Assembly: GCF_000718005.1 (NCBI RefSeq)
Contig: NZ_JODV01000007.1
Length of the DNA: 64,000 bases
Source: Actinoalloteichus_B caeruleus
Lineage (GTDB): Bacteria; Actinomycetota; Actinomycetes; Mycobacteriales; Pseudonocardiaceae
Strand: one strand, 5' to 3'
Below, piece by piece: positions 61,101-64,000 of the stretch (the first letter of the stretch is position 1; each line of letters starts with the position of its first letter). Below the pieces are notes generated by a model. It was not told the DNA's origin. It saw only the letters and a list, made by a program, of their open reading frames with translations, and did no database searches. The position numbers were made by a program, and so were the translations under genes.

Positions 61101-61456
61101 CCGGAGCGGCCACCACGGCGTCCACCGCGCTCGCGGCGGCGGGCTTCGAGATCGTCACAAGCACCAACGCCCCGGAGCAGGTCGAGGGCACCCTGGTGCT
61201 GTACTCGGCCGAGTTCCACGCCCAGGCGGCGACGCTGGCCGCGATGGTCCCGGGAGCGGAGTTGCGGGAGGACCCGGCGCTGGGTGGCGCCATCCAGCTG
61301 GTCATCGGCCCGAACTTCACCGGGGTCGAGTCGGCGCCGCCGGTCTCGCCGTCCGCGACGGGAGGCGCCGAGGGCACCTCGGGCAGCGAGGAGCCCCAGC
61401 TCCCCGGCAACCTGGACACGGTGAACGCCGGCCAGGAGATCTGCGGTATCCGCTGA
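58169..61456 (+). CDS. giant LytR-CpsA-Psr family protein with LytR_C domain
   Basis: A 1095-residue LCP protein, about three times usual length. The first 600 residues are a disordered cytoplasmic region: Arg-rich, then Tyr/Glu/Asp/Pro tandem repeats near 120-140, then long Pro/Gly stretches, then a charged helical part (about 455-560). One membrane span follows near 605-625 (VALAAAVTTFLATGFGWG). The LCP domain at 655-850 has NFLIVGSDSRYG, RADTTMLAHIP, VSFPRDLEVDRPE and the basic ALNFVRARKVQGDVTSDYGRMHRQQLF. A LytR_C domain at about 967-1047 starts IKIQVLNGSS. It should attach glycans such as arabinogalactan to peptidoglycan. The GTG start has GGAAGGAG seven bases upstream. Confidence 0.88.
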   Translation: MADDPRPGGFRSRRSQDSGSSEDRPRRRRARYTEPPTGRRRRSMEDTGGTSVSDLLARHRTGAPDQLEDEEPALRADQPGSSFEDSHAEPSPYGEPDPYAEPYDEAPTHYSDASSYPGAPSYTEDPSYTEDPSYAEGRAYEEERAEEPARRSRRAARETPAVPEERPEKLGRRARRAARDTETEQRLSSRHQAPSSQEPEHQDERPAGPLAPPPGRRARPPAGGLGSARRAQQRPAPRPDPAPPARPADADLDDAPTTVWEAETPLDAAEPPARPPAPPRRPLGQQGRSRPSKLGRRPAPPPPDTPPPVVEDQDTPDLTQEMPAVQRATRPGPPAPPTGQPPTGRAPAGQAAAGQASSNPRLPTVPDDGDRAGPPGRQRPAPSGRPPAPGGGGPRPGPRPPGAGAGAAGVGSPQPGDPAGPHQDPGPRSNPNVPRPPRPAPPPEYDDGPKTEETVLTHRTRSIDATLARFSAVHDELAEEEQEREKKRRKRLGKLISKLEPQDQYADLDSAVEKFDPSTKPRMSEADAQGSAPADPDRTEVHQDGLVDDADERPGETSGKDDDRDDTGSEERKPKAAAKAVVGKLVAFSGLRSPHSSRARVVGKGVALAAAVTTFLATGFGWGARGWVDNQFSHVSALDTESDAIADPDKQYGDENFLIVGSDSRYGATEEDNAGTVEDADGDRADTTMLAHIPADRERLVIVSFPRDLEVDRPECDRWNPETRDYTEELVGPATQVKLNAVYAVGGPRCMVKTIQNITTLKMTNFVGLDFGGFREMVDAVDGVDVCVEAPMIDQELGTILPEAGWQTITGSTALNFVRARKVQGDVTSDYGRMHRQQLFLSSLLRKVTSGDVLLDPSRLTDFVGTFARNTYGDNLSTDGLLSLAQSMQGLDTGRVTFVTLPTVGESNERGNEVMIQEAVDALFRAIIEDVPLPGEDVDEAEGEDAAENQAEGAGAGGPDLVDPTGIKIQVLNGSSISGAATTASTALAAAGFEIVTSTNAPEQVEGTLVLYSAEFHAQAATLAAMVPGAELREDPALGGAIQLVIGPNFTGVESAPPVSPSATGGAEGTSGSEEPQLPGNLDTVNAGQEICGIR
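58529..58577 (+). repeat. 18-base tandem repeat inside the giant LCP gene
   Basis: The unit TCGTACACRGAGGACCCC occurs twice in full and a third time with changes. It encodes a repeated SYTEDP motif in the disordered N-terminal region. Copy number could vary between strains. Confidence 0.75.
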
Positions 61457-61529
61457 TCAGGGCGCGGCCGATCGGAGGAGGTTCATCGCTCGTTCACCCG
61501 CGCATTCCGTGTGCGGCACTCCGATTACG

Positions 61530-61535
61530 TATGGT
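61530..61535 (+). promoter_or_regulatory. -10 element of phoU (leaderless type)
   Basis: TATGGT ends exactly six bases before the ATG at 61542. No Shine-Dalgarno sequence lies between. Confidence 0.55.
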
Positions 61536-61541
61536 GGGTGC

Positions 61542-62198
61542 ATGCGTGAGGCCTACCAGGACCAGCTTGACCAGCTCGCGGACGCGCTCGCCCGCATGTG
61601 TGAGATGGATGCCACGGCGATCGAGCTCGCCACCAAAGCACTGCTGGACGCGGACCTCACGCTCGCCGAGCAGGTGATCGGCGACGACGCGAAGATCGAC
61701 GAGGCGAGGTCGGACTGCGAGGAGCACGCCTTCGCGCTGCTCGCCCTCCAGGCTCCGGTGGCGGGCGACCTGCGCAACGTCATCAGCGCGATCCACGCGG
61801 CCGAGAGCCTGGAGCGGATGGGTGACCTCGCACTGCACGTCGCGAAGGCCGCTCGCCGCCGCCACCCGCAGCCCGTGCTGCCGGACGAGGTCCGCCCCTA
61901 CTTCGTGGAGATGGGGCGCGTCGCCGTCGAACTCGCCAAGCAGGCCGAGCAGGTCATCAGGACCAGGAACATCAGCCTGGCGCGCCAGCTTGAGGAGGCC
62001 GACGACGAGATGGACGACCTGCACCGGCACCTCTTCACCGTGCTGATGCAGCAGAGCTGGCCGCACGGCCTGCCCGCGGCAGTGGACATCACCCTGCTGG
62101 GCCGCTTCTACGAGCGGTTCGCCGACCACGCCGTCTCGGTCGCCCGTCGGGTGATCTTCGTCGTGACGGGCGAGCCGCCGCACCCCACCAACGACTGA
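61542..62198 (+). CDS. phoU: phosphate-signalling protein PhoU
   Basis: A 218-residue all-helical protein with the two PhoU repeats. MREAYQDQLDQLADALARMCEMDATAIELATKALLD starts the first, and ERMGDLALHVAKAARRR ends it. FVEMGRVAVELAKQAEQVIRT starts the second, and GRFYERFADHAVSVARRVIFVVTG ends it. The repeated E-R-x-x-D metal-binding motifs are visible. PhoU links the Pst phosphate transporter to the PhoR/PhoB-type system. The pstB gene lies 1 kb downstream in convergent direction. An upstream in-frame start at 61509 was rejected because of the -10 element six bases before 61542. Confidence 0.92.
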   Translation: MREAYQDQLDQLADALARMCEMDATAIELATKALLDADLTLAEQVIGDDAKIDEARSDCEEHAFALLALQAPVAGDLRNVISAIHAAESLERMGDLALHVAKAARRRHPQPVLPDEVRPYFVEMGRVAVELAKQAEQVIRTRNISLARQLEEADDEMDDLHRHLFTVLMQQSWPHGLPAAVDITLLGRFYERFADHAVSVARRVIFVVTGEPPHPTND

Positions 62199-62344
62199 GG
62201 CCCAGCGGCCGCGCGCTGTTAGTAGCAGCGGCTGCGAGCACGGGGTACCGCCGTCCCCGGCGTTTTGTTCCGCCGCCCGCGTGAACCGTGTGCGATGCTG
62301 ACTCGGGTCGCTGGGATCTTGTCGGGTGACTTCGAGGGGGACTC

Positions 62345-63193
62345 GTGGGCGGTAATCCGACGCTGGACAGACGCCGGCTTGGCACGGAACTCCGCGGCCT
62401 CCGCGAGGCCGCCGGCAAGACCCACCGCGAGGTCGCCGCCCACCTCGACTGCTCCCAGGGCAAGATCAGCCAGATCGAGCTGGGCAAGGTCCCCGTCCGC
62501 ACCTCCGACGTCCGGCTCATGCTCGAGTTCTACGGCGCGGCGGCGGACGAGTTCGAGCGCCTGCGCACCCTGGCGAGCGAGTCGAAGCGGGTTGGCTGGT
62601 GGCAGGAGTACGGGAAGATCCTCCAGCCCGGCTTCGACACCTACATCGGGTTGGAGGCCGGGGCGACGGCGCTCCGGTCCTTCCACTCCGACGTGGTGCC
62701 CAGCCTGCTCCAGACCGAGGAGTACGCCCGGTGCAGCATGGCGGCGGGCGCCGACCCGGGCTGCGCGACCGGGCGGCTGTTGCGCGTGCAGCAGCGGCGC
62801 CAGGAACGGCTGGCCGCGCCGGAGCCCCTCGACCTGCGGGTGGTGATCGACGAGGGCGCGCTGCGCCGCTTCGTCGGCGGCCCCGGGGTCCTGCGGGCTC
62901 AGCTCGAACACCTGGTGCTGGTGTCCTACCGCCGGAACGTCACCGTCCGCGTGCTGCCGTTCAGCGCCGGCGAGCACCCCCTGCTCGGTGACAACGTGAC
63001 CTACGTCGAGTTGCCGGACCCCGCCAACCCCGCCGTGGTCTTCCTCCAGAACTCGGCCGCCTGCACCTTCCTGGACAAGCCGGCGCAGACCCGGCGGTAC
63101 GCGACGGCCCTCGACCAGCTGGAGAAACTGGCCCTCGACCCCAGGGACTCGATCAGGCTGATCGCCGGGGTCGCCGACGGGATCGGGGGTTGA
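62345..63193 (+). CDS. XRE-family regulator with DUF5753 domain
   Basis: A 282-residue regulator of the same type as that at 49597-50478. Its helix-turn-helix is at residues 10-50 (LGTELRGLREAAGKTHREVAAHLDCSQGKISQIELGK). DUF5753 runs from about 95 (YIGLEAGATALRSFHSDVVPSLLQTEEYAR) to the end, including VRVLPFSAGEHPLLG. No DUF397 gene is next to it. GAGGGGG lies seven bases before the GTG start. It separates phoU from the convergent pstB. Confidence 0.85.
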   Translation: MGGNPTLDRRRLGTELRGLREAAGKTHREVAAHLDCSQGKISQIELGKVPVRTSDVRLMLEFYGAAADEFERLRTLASESKRVGWWQEYGKILQPGFDTYIGLEAGATALRSFHSDVVPSLLQTEEYARCSMAAGADPGCATGRLLRVQQRRQERLAAPEPLDLRVVIDEGALRRFVGGPGVLRAQLEHLVLVSYRRNVTVRVLPFSAGEHPLLGDNVTYVELPDPANPAVVFLQNSAACTFLDKPAQTRRYATALDQLEKLALDPRDSIRLIAGVADGIGG

Positions 63194-63202
63194 GGCCCAC
63201 CG

Positions 63203-63220
63203 TCCCGCCGGCGGCGGGCG
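63203..63220. terminator. possible weak terminator hairpin
   Basis: CCCGCC and GGCGGG form a short stem between the convergent regulator and pstB stops. No T-run follows, so the assignment is weak. Confidence 0.3.
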
Positions 63221-63241
63221 GACCGCCTCGACCGGGTCGGA

Positions 63242-64000
63242 TCAGCCGAAGCGGCCGGAGATGTAGTCCTCGGTGGCCCGCTGGCTGGGGTTGGAGAAGA
63301 TCCTGCTGGTCTCGTCGATCTCGACCAAACGGCCCGGCTGCCCCACCCCGTGCAGGTTGAAGAAGGCGGTCTGGTCACTGACCCGCGCGGCCTGCTGCAT
63401 GTTGTGGGTGACGATGACGATCGTGAAGTCCTGCTTGAGCTCGGTGATCAGGTCCTCGATGGCCAGGGTGGAGATTGGGTCGAGAGCCGAGCAGGGCTCG
63501 TCCATGAGCAGCACGTCCGGTTGGACGGCGATGGCCCTGGCGATGCAGAGCCGCTGCTGCTGTCCGCCGGACAGCCCACCACCGGGCTTGTTCAGCCGGT
63601 CCTTGACCTCCTCCCAGAGGTTCGCGCCGCGCAGCGACCGCTCGCAGACCTCGTCGAGCTGCTGGCGGTTCTTCGTCCCCGCGAGCCGCAGCCCGGCCAC
63701 GACGTTGTCGCGGATGGACATGGTCGGGAACGGGTTGGGCCGCTGGAAGACCATGCCGATGGTGCGGCGGACCTCGACCGGGTCCACGCCGGCGCCGTAG
63801 ATGTCGGCGCCGTCGAGCAGGACGCTGCCGTCGACCCGCGCGCCGGGGATCACCTCGTGCATCCGGTTCAGCGAACGGAGCACGGTCGACTTCCCGCACC
63901 CCGAGGGGCCGATGAACGCCGTGACGCTGCGCGGCGGCACCGAGAGCGTCACGTTCTCCACGGCGTGGAACTTGCCGTAGTAGATGTTCAGGTCCTTGAC
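63242..64000 (-). CDS. pstB: phosphate ABC transporter ATP-binding protein (5' end outside window)
   Basis: About 252 residues of the ATPase that drives high-affinity phosphate uptake by PstSCAB. The visible N-terminal part VKDLNIYYGKFHAVENVTL continues past the right edge. The Walker A is GPSGCGKST. The Q-loop region has MVFQRPNPFPTMSIRDNV with the PstB-typical NPFP. The signature LSGGQQQRLCIARAIA, Walker B VLLMDEPCSALDP and the switch His in VIVTHNMQQAARV are all intact. Its end LVEIDETSRIFSNPSQRATEDYISGRFG is standard for PstB. The remaining pst genes should lie to the right. Confidence 0.95.
   Translation of the reverse strand, partial: VKDLNIYYGKFHAVENVTLSVPPRSVTAFIGPSGCGKSTVLRSLNRMHEVIPGARVDGSVLLDGADIYGAGVDPVEVRRTIGMVFQRPNPFPTMSIRDNVVAGLRLAGTKNRQQLDEVCERSLRGANLWEEVKDRLNKPGGGLSGGQQQRLCIARAIAVQPDVLLMDEPCSALDPISTLAIEDLITELKQDFTIVIVTHNMQQAARVSDQTAFFNLHGVGQPGRLVEIDETSRIFSNPSQRATEDYISGRFG

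Noticed and set aside
1..64000. CRISPR array, insertion sequence or prophage
   Set aside because: No regularly spaced repeats, transposase or phage structural genes were seen in any frame.

Overview
The window is very GC-rich, with long overlapping gene chains, GTG starts, many short ATGA/GTGA overlaps and actinobacterial -10 elements. An EspG-type ESX factor, a DivIVA-type coiled coil, two LytR-CpsA-Psr (LCP) proteins, an XRE/DUF5753-DUF397 pair and an F420-type (DUF385) protein all point to a filamentous actinomycete. Pseudonocardiales is the best guess. This is inferred from gene content; no marker gene for placement is present.

Region 1 (1-20 kb) is a surface-polysaccharide locus. It contains a polyprenyl sugar-phosphate transferase that starts the glycan, several GT2/GT4/GT26 glycosyltransferases, a Wzx-type flippase, a Wzy-type polymerase and a Wzz-type chain-length protein. 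It also holds a nucleotide-sugar cassette: glucose-1-phosphate cytidylyltransferase, two C-methyltransferase-family proteins, an extended SDR, a PIG-L/LmbE deacetylase and an RmlC-like epimerase. Most genes run leftward as two translationally coupled chains (19968 to 14489 and 13827 to 5629), with the epimerase alone on the plus strand between them. A secreted GH6 glucanase, an orphan EspG and a class III aminotransferase lie at the left end.

Region 2 (20-25 kb) holds a tRNA operon (Glu-Asp-Phe) with a readable promoter and terminator. It is followed by a TetR/ArpA-like regulator, a small unrecognised gene with an ideal ribosome binding site, a ribbon-helix-helix-like small protein and the first LCP protein. 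Region 3 (25.4-30.3 kb) has tryptophan 2,3-dioxygenase and kynureninase in one operon, then a DivIVA-like coiled coil and a stand-alone trpF.

Region 4 (30.4-38.9 kb) is carbohydrate catabolism. A cupin, a PmoA-like protein and a Gfo/Idh/MocA oxidoreductase are followed by a xylose operon (xylA, a zinc polyol dehydrogenase, xylB) divergent from a ROK repressor. Region 5 (38.9-49 kb) has two CNNM/CorC-type membrane proteins, a GNAT, a DUF385 protein next to a decayed NmrA-type gene, a membrane protein with a helix-hairpin-helix tail, a two-component system and a lipoprotein hydrolase.

Region 6 (49-53 kb) is accessory in character: DUF397, XRE/DUF5753, a 93-residue protein and an erythromycin-esterase-like protein that lacks the family's key residues and sits behind a perfect 16-bp palindrome. 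Region 7 (53-64 kb) holds tRNA-Lys, two permeases, tRNA-dihydrouridine synthase, a diguanylate cyclase, a giant 1095-residue LCP protein, phoU, a second XRE/DUF5753 regulator and the start of pstB.

A recurring feature is a TANNNT hexamer exactly six bases before the start codon in at least six genes, which suggests frequent leaderless transcription. I saw no CRISPR array, insertion sequence, integrase or prophage.
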